This document shows positions 23,165 to 32,485 of a stretch of 64,000 bases of DNA, piece by piece. Under the pieces are notes generated by a model that did not search any database, had not been told where the DNA came from, and was given only the letters and a program-made list of their open reading frames with translations. A program made the position numbers and the translations under genes. The DNA comes from Tubulanus polymorphus (taxonomy: Eukaryota > Nemertea > Palaeonemertea > Tubulaniformes > Tubulanidae), in assembly GCF_964204645.1 (NCBI RefSeq), contig NC_134028.1, positions 21,302,153 through 21,366,152 on the forward strand, written 5' to 3'. The first letter of the stretch is position 1. Every line of letters starts with the position of its first letter.

Positions 23165-23870
23165 CTTTTGAATTCTCAGCCGCTACAGTACCACTACCAC
23201 CACCACCAGTGGCAGCAGTAGCAGTGCCGCAACCACCAGCAGCAACAGTAGCTCCACAAGAGTGGGAAAAATTGCAGGACCTTGATGAGGAAACTCTTGC
23301 ACTCATCGGATTCTGGCAAAGCGGTGCCATAGAGGCGTACGTACGAAAATATGAGTTCCCATCCACTGAAAACAATCAGTCTCTATATTAAACCAGTACT
23401 TAATCCGACTGCATAAAGCTAGGTAGATAGGGTGGGATAAACCGGTTTAACAGCATTCATATTATATTAGAAAAAGATGTTGATGTTGTCAACATGGAAC
23501 TGTGTATTTTACTAGCCACATTCGAAGTGCTTTCAATGGCGAACAATTTGACGAGCTCTTAGATCAGGCTAAGAATAAAATGATCCTATATTGGAACAAT
23601 ATAATACCGAGGATACTGGTTGGAGGTTTGATTACTATGTAGATCCGCACGAGTTAGATCCATAAAACTGGAACTCCGAAACGGATGACAAGAAATATCG
23701 TATATCATCAGGTTAAGAGGGAAGGTAATCATCGTATTCAAGGAACAAATCCTCGATGAAGTCGTTACGAGAATAAAGCTTAGTACGTGTAAAAGTTTAC
23801 GAAAGTTTATTAGTGCTTAACGGAGTTAAGCAGTAAATTACATGTACTGTACAACAATGTTATAAGAAGT
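23165..23870 (+). pseudogene. Zinc-finger PolB family: linker and N-terminal fragment
   Basis: A Pro/Ala/Val linker (encoded by CCA/GCA repeats) is followed by DLDEETLALIG and YVRKYEFPSTEN, which match a second copy at 41,090-41,200 (DLDEATLALIG, IRKYEFRSTEN). In that copy two C2H2 fingers precede the linker. The frame stops at 23,390 and decays. Invertebrate Polinton-like PolB proteins often carry N-terminal C2H2 fingers and this kind of linker (family knowledge). It is the first of several dismembered copies in 23-44 kb. Confidence 0.55.
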
Positions 23871-24417
23871 AGGGAAGGAGGAAGTTATTTGAAAATTTCT
23901 TTTGTAGTGTAATTCAAGAACTATTAATGATTTAGGATTTCGACAAGTACTACAACTAATTATAACATTATAATGAGGGAGCTGGGCGGGTATTTGATTG
24001 TATAACTTCATGTATTTTAAATATAGGACAGGTGCATTTCAACCTTTATATATATATGCGGGGAGCTATATTCCAACCCCTCAAAAATTACAATCCACAA
24101 AGTCGATTGGTAATATCCGTAACGATGATGATGATAAATGCTTCCTGTGATGTATTCTTGCATCGTTGCATGACATGCCGACTAATGCACACAGGTTTAC
24201 GAAATATGTTGGAATTCAGGACGAACTAAATATGGTTGGAATGAATTTCCCCGTGAAAATTAACCGAATCAATAGATTTGAGAAGCAGAATAACAATATA
24301 AGTGTTAATGTATATACATTCGAAGATGGAAAAGTTTGACCAAAGCGTCTTGCTAAGGGGAAAACGAGGGTACATCATGTTCACTACTATTATTGAAAAC
24401 TCAAGACAAGCGCATTA
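23871..24417. other. Non-coding stretch
   Basis: AT-rich. No gene seen; probably decayed element sequence between the PolB linker fragment and the first 52 bp repeat array. Confidence 0.35.
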
Positions 24418-24825
24418 TCGTCTTATTGTAAAGGGGTTTGATACAGTCAGTCTGCAAAGTAAAATGGTTATGACTAATTGTAAAGAGGTTTTGATACAAT
24501 CAGTCTGCAAGCTGAAATGGCTACGACTGATTGTATAGGGGTTTGATACAATCAGTCTGCAAGGTGAAATGGTTATGACTGATTGTAAAGAGGTTTTGAT
24601 ACAATCAGTCTGTTAGGTGAAATGGTTATGACTGATTGTAAAGAGGTTTTGATACAATCAGTCTGCAAGCTGAAATGGCTACGACTGATTGTAAAGGGGT
24701 TTGATACAATCAGTCTGCAAGGTGAAATGGTTATGACTGATTGTAAAGGGGTTTTGATACAATCAGTCCGCAATGAGAAATGGTTATGACTGACTGTAAA
24801 GGGATTAGATACAATCAGTCAGAGG
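24418..24825 (+). repeat. 52 bp palindrome-containing tandem repeat, array 1
   Basis: About eight copies of a 51-54 bp unit. Each unit holds ACAATCAGTC, about 19 nt (TGCAAGGTGAAATGGTTAT) and the exact complement GACTGATTGT, then AAAGGGGTTTGAT, so each can form a 10 bp-stem hairpin. The same unit recurs in arrays 2 (26,190) and 3 (43,263) in the same orientation. Open frames seen in it on minus are by-products of the repeat. Confidence 0.9.
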
Positions 24826-24829
24826 GTGA

Positions 24830-26060
24830 GGGTGGTTCAGCTCCCGCTCTGCTTTCGGGTAGGCTCTACCAGCGCTTTGAGTGTGACAAAGTTTTTCAGC
24901 ACTCATGTTGGCGCTCAAAGCACATGCGTGATAATCACCGGGGTACGAAACTGGTGTGCCCGAAGTGCGATTGGGAGTTTGCTTCGGAAGTCTATATGAG
25001 AAGGGATCATTTCCCGAGGTGTCGAGGGGGTCGTGGAGACGACGAGGAACCTCCCGCCAGAGCAGAGGTTGCCGATGTACCACCACCACTACCACAAGCA
25101 CCGGGGGTTGAAAAAAATATTGTTTTAAAACATTAAACAGTATAAATGGTACGAGGATGAATTGAACGTGAATGGTATCAATTATCCGATGACCGAAGAG
25201 CAAATAGCGATATTCAAAAGACAGAACAATATATCAGTTAACGTTTTCGTCCAAGAAGATGGTAATATTTTCCCTCGTTGTTTGAGTGATAAACCACTTG
25301 ATAAACATGTTAACCTATTAAAGCTTACATTGGGCGATGATTCCCATTAATGCTTGATTAAAGATTTTAATAGATTTTTATACCATATAAATAGCCACAA
25401 GGCGCGGTCATACTGGTGTTTTAAGTGATTGAACACTTTTTCAACTCGAGATATTCTAAACACTCATCACCAGTACTGTATTCATGGAATCCAAAGGACT
25501 GTACTCCCCGATGAAAATAAGAATATTTTGAAATTTGGTAATGTCGCTAAACAGTATAAAGTCCCCTCTATCATATACGCTGATTTCGAAATGTCTTTTT
25601 TATCTCCCATTCAAGGATGTTCCCGGAATCAGACCCACAATCTTGGACTTCACGCTATCAGGTACATGAACCATCAGGTTTTTGTTATAAAGTGGCCGGA
25701 CCAGAAACCCCTTATTTGAAACCTTCAGTGTTGTTTAAGGGGGAAAATGTTATGAAGACATTCCTCCAAAACCTCCTCGAAACGGCTGAGGACATCTTGA
25801 ACGAGTACAAAAATCCCCAACCTTTGATCGTGAGCGATGCAGATGAAGCGCATTTTAGGTCTACTAAAACTTGTTATATTTGTGATGTCGAGATTATCGG
25901 GAAAAAATGTAGGGATCACAATCACATAACCAGTAAATATACAGGCCCCGCTTGTAATGCGTGTAATATGGATATGGCGAAGCTTTCCAACCAGTTCGAC
26001 ATTTCAGCATTTCCCATTGGTCATCCTTCGTCTTTGAACAACGACAGAAAGGTTTAAGTC
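24830..26060 (+). pseudogene. Zinc-finger PolB pseudogene, copy A
   Basis: Two C2H2-type fingers at about 24,876-25,020 (CDKVFQHSCWRSKHMRDNH and CPKCDWEFASEVYMRRDH) open the segment. After a stop, ELNVNGINYPMTEEQIA (25,150 on) leads to CLIKDFNRFLYHINSHKA-type sequence and CLNTF...H finger-like residues. Next is VPSIIYADFEMSF (25,560), an exonuclease-motif-like D-x-E. At 25,870-25,965 CYICDVEIIGKKCRDHNHIT and CNACN resemble the CxxC-DHxH zinc motif of HNH/endonuclease VII-like modules seen in Polinton-type PolB. At least four stops or shifts break the frame. Most of the palm domain is missing. Confidence 0.7.
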
Positions 26061-26189
26061 GAATTCAAGGATGAAACCAATTCTTTCCCATTGGTCATTC
26101 TTCGTTTTCAAACAAAACAAAAACCAGTATTAGGTAAATTCAAGGATGAATTCTTTCCCCATCAAACTGTTCTGTGGTTTGTGGAGTGT

Positions 26190-26790
26190 GATGCAATCAG
26201 TCTGCAAGGTGAAATGGTTATGACTGATTGTAAAGGGGTTTGATACAATCAGTCTGCAAGGTGAAATGGTTATGACTGATTGTAAAGGGGTTTGATACAA
26301 TCAGTCTGCAAGGTGAAATGGTTATGACTGATTGTAAAGGGGTTTGATACAATCATTCTGCAAGGTGAAATGGCTATGACTGATTGTAATTGGGTTTGTT
26401 ACAATCAGTCTGCAAAGAGAAATGGATGACTGATTGTAAAGGGGTTTGATAAAATCAGTCTGCAAGGTGAAATAGATGACTGATAGTAAAGGGGCTTGAT
26501 ACAATCAGTCCACAAGGGGAAATGGCCATGACTGATTGTAAAGGGGTTTGATACAATCAGTATGCAAGGTTAAATGGTTATGACTGATTCTAAAGGGGTT
26601 TGATACAATCAGTATGTAATAAGGTGGAATGGCTATGACTGATTGTAAAGGGGTTTGATACAATCAGTCTGTAAGGTGAAATGGATGACTCGTTGTAAAG
26701 GAGGTTGATATAATCAGTCTGCAAGGTGAAATGGCTATGACTGATTGTAAAGGGGTTTGATACAATTATTCTGCAAGTTGAAATGGTAAT
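26190..26790 (+). repeat. 52 bp palindrome-containing tandem repeat, array 2
   Basis: About twelve copies of the unit described for array 1, with exact 52 bp spacing in the first copies (26,221 to 26,273) and later degenerate units lacking a few bases. Ends directly before the zinc-finger fragment at 26,800. Confidence 0.9.
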
Positions 26791-26799
26791 TTGGATGAA

Positions 26800-27075
26800 G
26801 GATCTTATGAGTTGGCAAATGAGATGTATTTATTGCAGAAACAAGTCACCGAACGACTATGCCTAGGACCAGTCCCCCTACCCAAGTGGTATGGGTGCAC
26901 AATGTGCGAGTTGGTGTTGGCAATCGTGTGCATAGAAAAAGTAAACCGCTTTGTGTCAAATGCGGAGAGGGGTTTAGCACGACGGCCTATTGGGATAGGC
27001 ATCAATCACGTTGTGCGAGACCCAGCGGCACGAGATACATTTGAAAACTGCAGTAAAAGAAGGTATTGTCAATAA
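26800..27075 (+). pseudogene. Two-finger C2H2 N-terminal fragment of PolB family
   Basis: Frames here give YGCTMCELV and KPLCVKCGEGFSTTAYWDRH with QSRC, the second a C-x2-C-x12-H-x3-C finger. The copy at 40,620-40,870 keeps the first finger too (CTMCELVFAH...HINRVH). Here the first finger is damaged by a deletion and a frameshift. Identity between the two copies is high, so they derive from one source. Confidence 0.6.
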
Positions 27076-27224
27076 AATACACTAAATATTAAACTTGTAC
27101 TTGGATGTTGATCGGTTTGAGAAAGGAACAACTGGAAAAGGGCGTTGTTACACTGGTGCACCTGCTAAAAATTATGTGTCCCCATAAATCTTAGAGGATA
27201 GTTGCGAGTTTAACGTGACCTGCC

Positions 27225-27231
27225 TATAAAA
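27225..27231 (+). promoter_or_regulatory. TATA box of the four-exon gene
   Basis: CCTATAAAAAC lies about 80 bp before the ATG at 27,307, with a pyrimidine/adenine-rich leader between. Position and sequence fit a core TATA element. Confidence 0.6.
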
Positions 27232-27306
27232 ACTCCTAGCTCTAAACAATTCCTCACAACTTCCCAATCAACTCAGACAACTACTTCAACCGATTTCAAC
27301 TGAATC

Positions 27307-28195
27307 ATGGATTTTAATACTGAAACGATGAGCTGCCTTATTCTGACAAGTACTGTTTTCCAAAACATTTCTTCAATTTCACCCTCTTATTACGTGAACT
27401 ATGTTATCGTCTTAGTCATCATAATCATTCATACCTTATCAGAATTAAAACTATTACTATTTTTATATCTTGATATAATATATTTATACATACTTTTCCT
27501 TTAGTATGTTCTGTGATAAGACGAGCATTATACGGCTTGCTGGATGCAAGGAGCCACTTTCCGATAGCGGTTTGGATGAATATGCCGACGTTAGGTAATT
27601 ATGACCATTTCTTTCCAAATCTTGTTATAGTTCTTGCCATTATGACGATTACCCCTTTTTATTTTATATTTTTGTCTTATCAGTTTCAGACATAATACCC
27701 ATTTTGGATTATCTCTCGGCTATGGAGAGTTTCATTAATTGTAAGTTACACAACCTTAGTGATTTTTCAAAATTATTTCTTTTGTTCTTCTATGCGATCA
27801 AATTCCCTTACCCAACTATTTATATTTTCAGTAGCTCAACTCCCAACACAATCGTCGGAGATGACACAACCTGTTGCGCCAGAAAATTCATCGACTAGAT
27901 TGTCGTTTGATGACGAATACCTCCCGACACCTCCCCCAGTGACAACACCACCAAGTGGTAATATCGTTACTTCCAATGCAGGCGGTCCATGTTGGTTACG
28001 GTGACCAGGACGTCATCCAACATACCGACCGCGATTGCCCCCCGGCCGGAATCATTACCGTCTACAATTAATAAAACTCTAAGTCGACTGAGGAGCCTAA
28101 ATCAGCCTTCCACTTCAGTCGGCTTTCGACCTCTTAGTGACGCACCGAGGGGACATAGGTATCGACCTTATCCCCAAACTCGGCAGAAGCAATAG
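27307..28195 (+). CDS. Four-exon gene of unknown function in the Polinton-like zone
   Basis: Exons 27,307-27,349, 27,505-27,594, 27,690-27,740 and 27,832 onward join in phase: introns start GTACTG, GTAATT and GTAAGT and end CCTTTAG, TTTCAG and TTTTCAG, and every junction is phase 1. The product starts MDFNTETMSCLILT, has a hydrophobic-amphipathic middle (IIPILDYLSAMESFIN) and a Ser/Thr/Pro-rich tail (FDDEYLPTPPPVTTPPSG). The frame stops at 28,004. An overlapping +2 frame rich in Arg, Ser and Pro runs on to 28,195, so a frameshift may have split the C-terminus. A polyadenylation signal (AATAAA) follows near 28,226. No family recognised. Three tiny introns suggest a real, transcribed gene, viral-like or cellular. 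Confidence 0.55.
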
Positions 28196-28289
28196 TAACT
28201 TCTTTCATTTCTCTTACAAATATATAATAAAAATAATTGTTTCCTGGGAAATACTGAGTCATAACTTTGATACCAGGAAGATAGATGAG

Positions 28290-28297
28290 TATAAATA
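28290..28297 (+). promoter_or_regulatory. TATA-like element
   Basis: TATAAATA in the context GATGAGTATAAATAGGCC resembles a core promoter. The transcript it would serve is unclear: only PolB fragments follow on this strand. Confidence 0.35.
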
Positions 28298-28407
28298 GGC
28301 CAAAATTTTACACTTTAAGAGAGTTCTGACCAAACTCTCTGGGCAGAGATATATTTGTAAACTGCAGTAAAAGAGAAGAAGGTATCGTCAACAAAATACA
28401 CTATATA

Positions 28408-28776
28408 TTAAACTTGTACTCGGATGTTGATCGGTTTGAGAAAGGAACAACGGGAAAAGGGCGTTGTAACAACGAGGAACCTCCCGCCAGAACTGTTTAA
28501 TTTCGGTTTTACCTCACTCGTATACATTTTTGAAAAATCAATTTCAATATTATCTTCCAGAGTTGGTATGTAACACGCGTGTGCGTACATACCCCCATCC
28601 CGACGATAAGACACGTAACCCATATTTTTTTCCCATATTTTATCTACTGTATTTCCATATGCGTTTAATATATGCAACGTGAGTTCTCGACTACTGACAT
28701 TCGAATGTGGATATTCTGATGCAATCAGTCGTAAATTTCCAACACCAATTTTTTGCACTATCGGCCGTTGATCCAT
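28408..28776 (-). CDS. Hypothetical 122-codon frame
   Basis: A minus-strand open frame starting near 28,776 reads LRLIASEYPHSNVSSRELTL and later GYVSYRRDGGMYAHACYIPT. It has balanced composition and no low-complexity sequence, and overlaps only the edge of the plus-strand PolB fragment at 28,740. No domain recognised. It might be an inverted piece of a Polinton-like gene, since the surrounding DNA is made of such pieces. Confidence 0.35.
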   Translation of the reverse strand: MDQRPIVQKIGVGNLRLIASEYPHSNVSSRELTLHILNAYGNTVDKIWEKNMGYVSYRRDGGMYAHACYIPTLEDNIEIDFSKMYTSEVKPKLNSSGGRFLVVTTPFSRCSFLKPINIRVQV

Positions 28777-29830
28777 GTTGTAATAGCATTATTACTATAG
28801 CATCGGCGTGCAATGTGGCATTACTAACAAACTATTTGAAACCAACAACAATAGGGTTAATCCTGTCTGGCAGTTATAAGGCTAATGCAAGATTTTCAAA
28901 GATGGGTATTAATTGGTTATTAAATGGGTGTCCAAAACGAGCAACATCAGAATCCAACACGCCTTGAACGGCGTCGAGGTATCGATTGATCGCTTTACAG
29001 TAGATGGTTATCAAGCCGAATCCAACACTGTGTACGAATTTCATGGTTGCTTATACAAGGGATGTCCGAAGTGTTTAAAAAAATACGCCTTCATATCTCC
29101 GAAGTGCAGTCGGGAGTTTGCTTCAGAGATATACTTGAGAAGAGATCATTACCAGAGGTGTTGAGGGGGGGCCAGGAGACGAGGAAGACATAAGAAATCA
29201 CGATAACAAGCGTTTTCTTTAGTGTATTCTCGCCCATCTTCACCAGGCAGAGGCGAACCCCCAACGGGTATCACAGTAAAAGCAGTATGAGGATGAATTG
29301 AACGTGAACGGTATCAATTATCCGATGACCGAAGAGCAAATAGCGATATTCAAAAGACGGAACGATATATCAGTTAACGTTTTCGTCCAAGAAGATGGTA
29401 ATATTTTCCCTTGTCGTTTGAGTGATAAACCACTTGATAAACATGTTAACCTATTAAAGCTTACATTGGGCGATGATTCCCATTATTGCTTGATTAAAGA
29501 TTTGAATAGATTTTCATACCATATAAACAGGCATAAGGCTCGGTCATACTGGTGTTTCAAGTGTTTAAACACTTTTTCGCCTCGAGACATTCTAAACACT
29601 CATCACCAGTACTGTATTTATCGAATCCAAAGGACTGTACTCCCCGATGAAAATGAGAATATTTTGAAATTTGGTAATGTCGCATAATAGCATAACAGCA
29701 TAATAGCCTTCAATAGAATCCTCCTATATCATGTATTTGGATGCGAATAATTTATATGGTTGGGCAATGTCACAGGCTCTACCTGTGAGCGGATTTAGGC
29801 GGTTGGAACCCATTTGGATTACTATCAACA
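28740..29830 (+). pseudogene. Zinc-finger PolB pseudogene, copy B
   Basis: TIASACNVALLTNYLKPTTI (about 28,797) and, after a frameshift, IQHALNGVEV with VDGYQAESNTVYEFHGC (to 29,055) match the inserted endonuclease-like module of Polinton-type PolB. A zinc-finger tail then follows (CSREFASEIYLRRDH, 29,104-29,164), identical in type to copy A. From 29,298 the ELNVNGINYPMTEEQ block repeats with an intact HYCLIKDLNRFSYHINRHKA stretch to 29,687. At 29,733-29,800 YLDANNLYGWAMSQALP is polymerase motif A. The module order differs from a normal PolB, so the copy is rearranged as well as broken. Confidence 0.75.
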
Positions 29831-29839
29831 ATTAGTAAC

Positions 29840-30228
29840 AATTGTGGACAAAATAATAACAACTAAACAATCAACGATTCATGAATTGCCGAAAATACCA
29901 ACCCCCAGTTTAAAAACATTATTAGGAATTAAAGACACTAGAAGCAAATTAAGTGGTTATGAACTCCACGAATAGGCCTACTTGAAATCAAAATTAACGG
30001 ATTATAGAGATTTGTCAAACTTTCAAGAAATAGATGCGCATATATTTTCAGAAATTAGTGATTTATTGATATCTGAGTATGAAACATTGTTAACTAACCA
30101 AACAAATCATCTTTGGAATTTTATAATTTTTCGAATAAAGGGTTTGTTCTTTTTCATTCTACTCAAACTGTAAATATTTCATGGACTACTTGGGTTAAAG
30201 AAAATAAACATATTAGTGTCGGGTATGA
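29840..30228 (+). pseudogene. Unrecognised Polinton-zone gene, copy 1
   Basis: The frame reads HELPKIPTPSLKTLLGIKDT then KLSGYELHE, a stop, then LTDYRDLSNFQ, TNHLWNFIIF and, after a shift, ISWTTWVKENKHISVGYE. The copy at 41,340-41,850 matches in the same order (SLPKRPTTNVEILLNLKGT, KMSGNELNKF, ANHLWDHIIF, FWTSWVKKYITIS). Conserved between copies and placed next to PolB pieces in both, it is likely a genuine gene of the element. No family recognised. Confidence 0.6.
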
Positions 30229-30573
30229 AGGGAACAAGGAGGAGCGGAACAAAAGCTCGCGTCCGATGTCGAAACCCTAGGCCGAAAAGGCCAATGGGTG
30301 GACCCGTTCAGACTGGAGTGCGCTAACGCCGCTTTCGCGTCATACTGGGACCAGGTGCAGCATAGAAGTCCAGATGAGCTAAGCCTAGGAACGTACGCCA
30401 CCAGGATCTATGCACTTAAGCGCTGGGAAACCAATGGCCAAAGTCAGATCAAAACTCGAATCCTAGCAGCCACAACTCAACAGTTAACAGACCAAGTCCC
30501 AGCGCTCAGCAGGAAGTTGGGCCAAGCGTGGGCAGAGCACCATCGCAGTAAAGCAGGTACAAAGCACACTTAG
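30229..30573 (+). CDS. GC-rich hypothetical frame
   Basis: An uninterrupted frame of about 115 codons after a TGA ends at TAG 30,571-30,573. It includes GRKGQWVDPFRLECANAAFA and ETNGQSQIKTRILAATTQQL and is rich in Ala, Gln and Arg. It has no ATG near its start, and its GC content is clearly above that of its neighbours. It directly abuts the decayed gene copy 1. The composition suggests a different origin; product unknown and possibly only a fragment. Confidence 0.35.
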   Translation, partial: REQGGAEQKLASDVETLGRKGQWVDPFRLECANAAFASYWDQVQHRSPDELSLGTYATRIYALKRWETNGQSQIKTRILAATTQQLTDQVPALSRKLGQAWAEHHRSKAGTKHT

Positions 30574-30968
30574 AGACAGGAGCGCAATGCAAAGTGATTT
30601 AGAGGTCGGCAATGGGAAATTGGGTTTGAGCACTCCAAACCAATTACATTAACAGCATTTCGAACGTGATTATTGCTCCTATCGCTGACGCAATTAAGTG
30701 ATTAAAAACTTAGACTTACAACCTATGCGAGTTGCCTAAGATGTTTTCAATGGGGGTATAGGCTTTGTATATTTTATTATTAAAACATTAAACGAATTTA
30801 TTACCTGTACAATCTCTTAGACGAGCTAATATAATTCAAGGTGACCAATTACGTATAATCATCTCTAACCTTCGACTTAAAGTAAAATGACTGATAGCGA
30901 TCATTGCAAATGCGCTAAGTCGAATTGAAAAATCTTCGAAGAACAACGGTCTCTATCTTGAGAGCGTG
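30574..30968. other. Non-coding spacer
   Basis: No gene seen. Ends at the TATA element of the first RING gene. Confidence 0.4.
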
Positions 30969-30977
30969 TATAAAATA
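30969..30977 (+). promoter_or_regulatory. TATA box and leader of RING gene 1
   Basis: TATAAAATAAGGGTTAG stands 33 bp before the sequence ACAAATCATTTCCAAGATG that contains the start codon. The same leader precedes RING gene 2 (39,960-40,002), where the TATA element is CATAAATAAGGG. Confidence 0.6.
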
Positions 30978-31009
30978 AGGGTTAGAACCTTAGACAAATC
31001 ATTTCCAAG

Positions 31010-31379
31010 ATGACAGCCATCGGAGCTCGTTGGATCGAATTTCCCGACGACGCAGAAGCCGTTGTTGGGCGTTTGCCTCGAGACGGGGCAGCGACACTGG
31101 CTACTTTGTAGCCAGTGTCAATATAGACATTTAGTATGTGGGAACTGCGTCGCTGACATTATCTACACGAACATACTAATGGGCAGACATGATGCCAACA
31201 GCATCATGTTATGCCCCTACTGCCGTAACCATATCAGCTGGGTGAGGATGTTCACCGAATGGATCAAGGCAGAAGAGAGAAGAGTCCGAAGAAATCGTCG
31301 ATGCCGGCAGACTCGAAGCACAGGACACACAATCCACCGTCCGAAACTATCTAACCGACGTTTTAGCGGCTATAAGTGA
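31010..31379 (+). pseudogene. RING-finger gene 1, frameshifted
   Basis: The ATG at 31,010 starts MTAIGARWIEFPDDAEA. Near 31,065 a small deletion shifts the frame and removes the first zinc-ligand cysteine; the rest continues as VCLETGQRHWLLCSQCQYRH and LCPYCRN with a basic tail (RRVRRNRRCR). Compared with the intact paralogue at 40,000, the C-x2-C, C-x2-C, C-x2-C and CPxC positions are otherwise kept. It is probably a small viral-type E3 ligase or DNA/RNA-binding RING protein of the outer Polinton, now dead. Confidence 0.65.
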
Positions 31380-31410
31380 AATGCTGAACGCTCGTTCGAG
31401 TGAGGTATAT

Positions 31411-31803
31411 CTATCGAGCACGCGGATCTCAATGGAAACATTGAATTTCCATTCGTACCGTTGGACGAACTAACGGTAGAATATATACTCGATAGAATAA
31501 TCCGTGTTCTACAATCGAATGAGGATTTGTCTTTGGATGGATTAATTTTCCATTGTACATTCATCCGAATGCCGCTAGGTGGTACGCATCGTAAACGCGT
31601 CGAGGTAAATTTCGATTCGTTTAGACAAAACAAACGCTGTATTGTTACGATCGATAATGACGATGATTTGTGTCTTGCTAGGTCATTAGTGGTAGCAAAG
31701 GCGCGTGCGGATAATGACCCCTGTTATGATGTTATTCGTAAATGCGACCGACCGACGCAGAAGGATGCGGCGATTGCCCTACACAAGAATGCCGGTGTAC
31801 CCC
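31411..31803 (+). pseudogene. Maverick-type DNA polymerase B, 5' part
   Basis: An open frame from 31,411 reads LDELTVEYILDRIIRVLQSN, then FIRMPLGGTHRKRVEV and DNDDDLCLARSLVVAKA, ending DAAIALHKNAG at the insertion point. This is the conserved N-terminal region of canonical Polinton/Maverick protein-primed PolB. It is interrupted at 31,803 by the 6.9 kb element and continues in register after 38,751. No initiator ATG is evident upstream. It belongs to a different PolB lineage from the zinc-finger copies at 23-30 kb. Confidence 0.8.
31798..31803 (+). repeat. Left 6 bp target-site duplication TACCCC
   Basis: TACCCC directly precedes the left terminal inverted repeat at 31,804 and is matched by TACCCC at 38,746-38,751 just after the right repeat. 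A 6 bp duplication is the Polinton integrase hallmark. Confidence 0.9.
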
Positions 31804-31909
31804 AGTAGTGATGTAGGGTATCTTGAGACAGGTGGTTGAAGTGGTTGAGGTGGTTCGTTGCCATGGTAACGGTATCCAAGATGGCGGCCATTTCCAATAT
31901 GGCGGATAT
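31804..31909 (+). repeat. Left terminal inverted repeat with X-box and YY1-like motifs
   Basis: Starts AGTAGTGATGTAGGGTATCT and contains GTTGCCATGGTAAC (31,857-31,870), a palindromic RFX X-box match, then CCAAGATGGCGGCCAT, a YY1-like match. The right arm at 38,640-38,745 carries the same motifs inverted. The arms look almost identical by eye. Confidence 0.9.
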
Positions 31910-32395
31910 TTTTTTTTTGTCTTAACCTATATCAAGTTTAGTATTTTGAAATAGTATTCTTTATTGCCATGAAATTAATTGTCACATTATTTGCCATGCG
32001 ATTTTCTGCCAACACCTTGAGAGATAGTTGATTTCGATAGTGTTAGTGATATCTCCAGTTAGCATCTCACACTTTGGGTAATTATCAGGTCAGACTATGT
32101 AATGGTGATTGGGTCTTTGAGGGACATCTCACAATGCCACGGTGGATAGTAAACCAATTCTTTTATTTTATAACAATTTATAAACAATATTTTATAACAA
32201 TTTATAAGCAATGCTGTCTGTCTATGATTAACGCGATGATGCCAATTTATGGGGTAATTGGCTATCCTTACTGATGACAAAATTAACTAAAACAACCTTA
32301 TGTTTTCTTAATAATTATGACTTTGTAAATTCTTTAAACCATCGACTAATTTTCTGTTTGGTTAGCCATGTAAATTATGTTAGGTAGTTGAATAG

Positions 32396-32403
32396 TATTT
32401 AAG
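32396..32403 (+). promoter_or_regulatory. TATA-like element of the triple-RING gene
   Basis: TATTTAAG lies 83 bp upstream of the ATG at 32,486 and is the best core-promoter match between the left repeat and the gene. Confidence 0.4.
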
Positions 32404-32485
32404 ACTAGAATATCATCCGAAAAGGAACATTCTCAATTTGATTCCAAAGTGATCATACTGAATTCTACATCAAAAAAAAATCTAA

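Noticed and set aside
24573-26504. Minus-strand frames such as 24,573-24,773 and 26,322-26,504
   Set aside because: They are translations of the 52 bp tandem repeat, without independent coding signal.
24418-26790. CRISPR array
   Set aside because: Units are contiguous tandem repeats without unique spacers, and the genome is eukaryotic.
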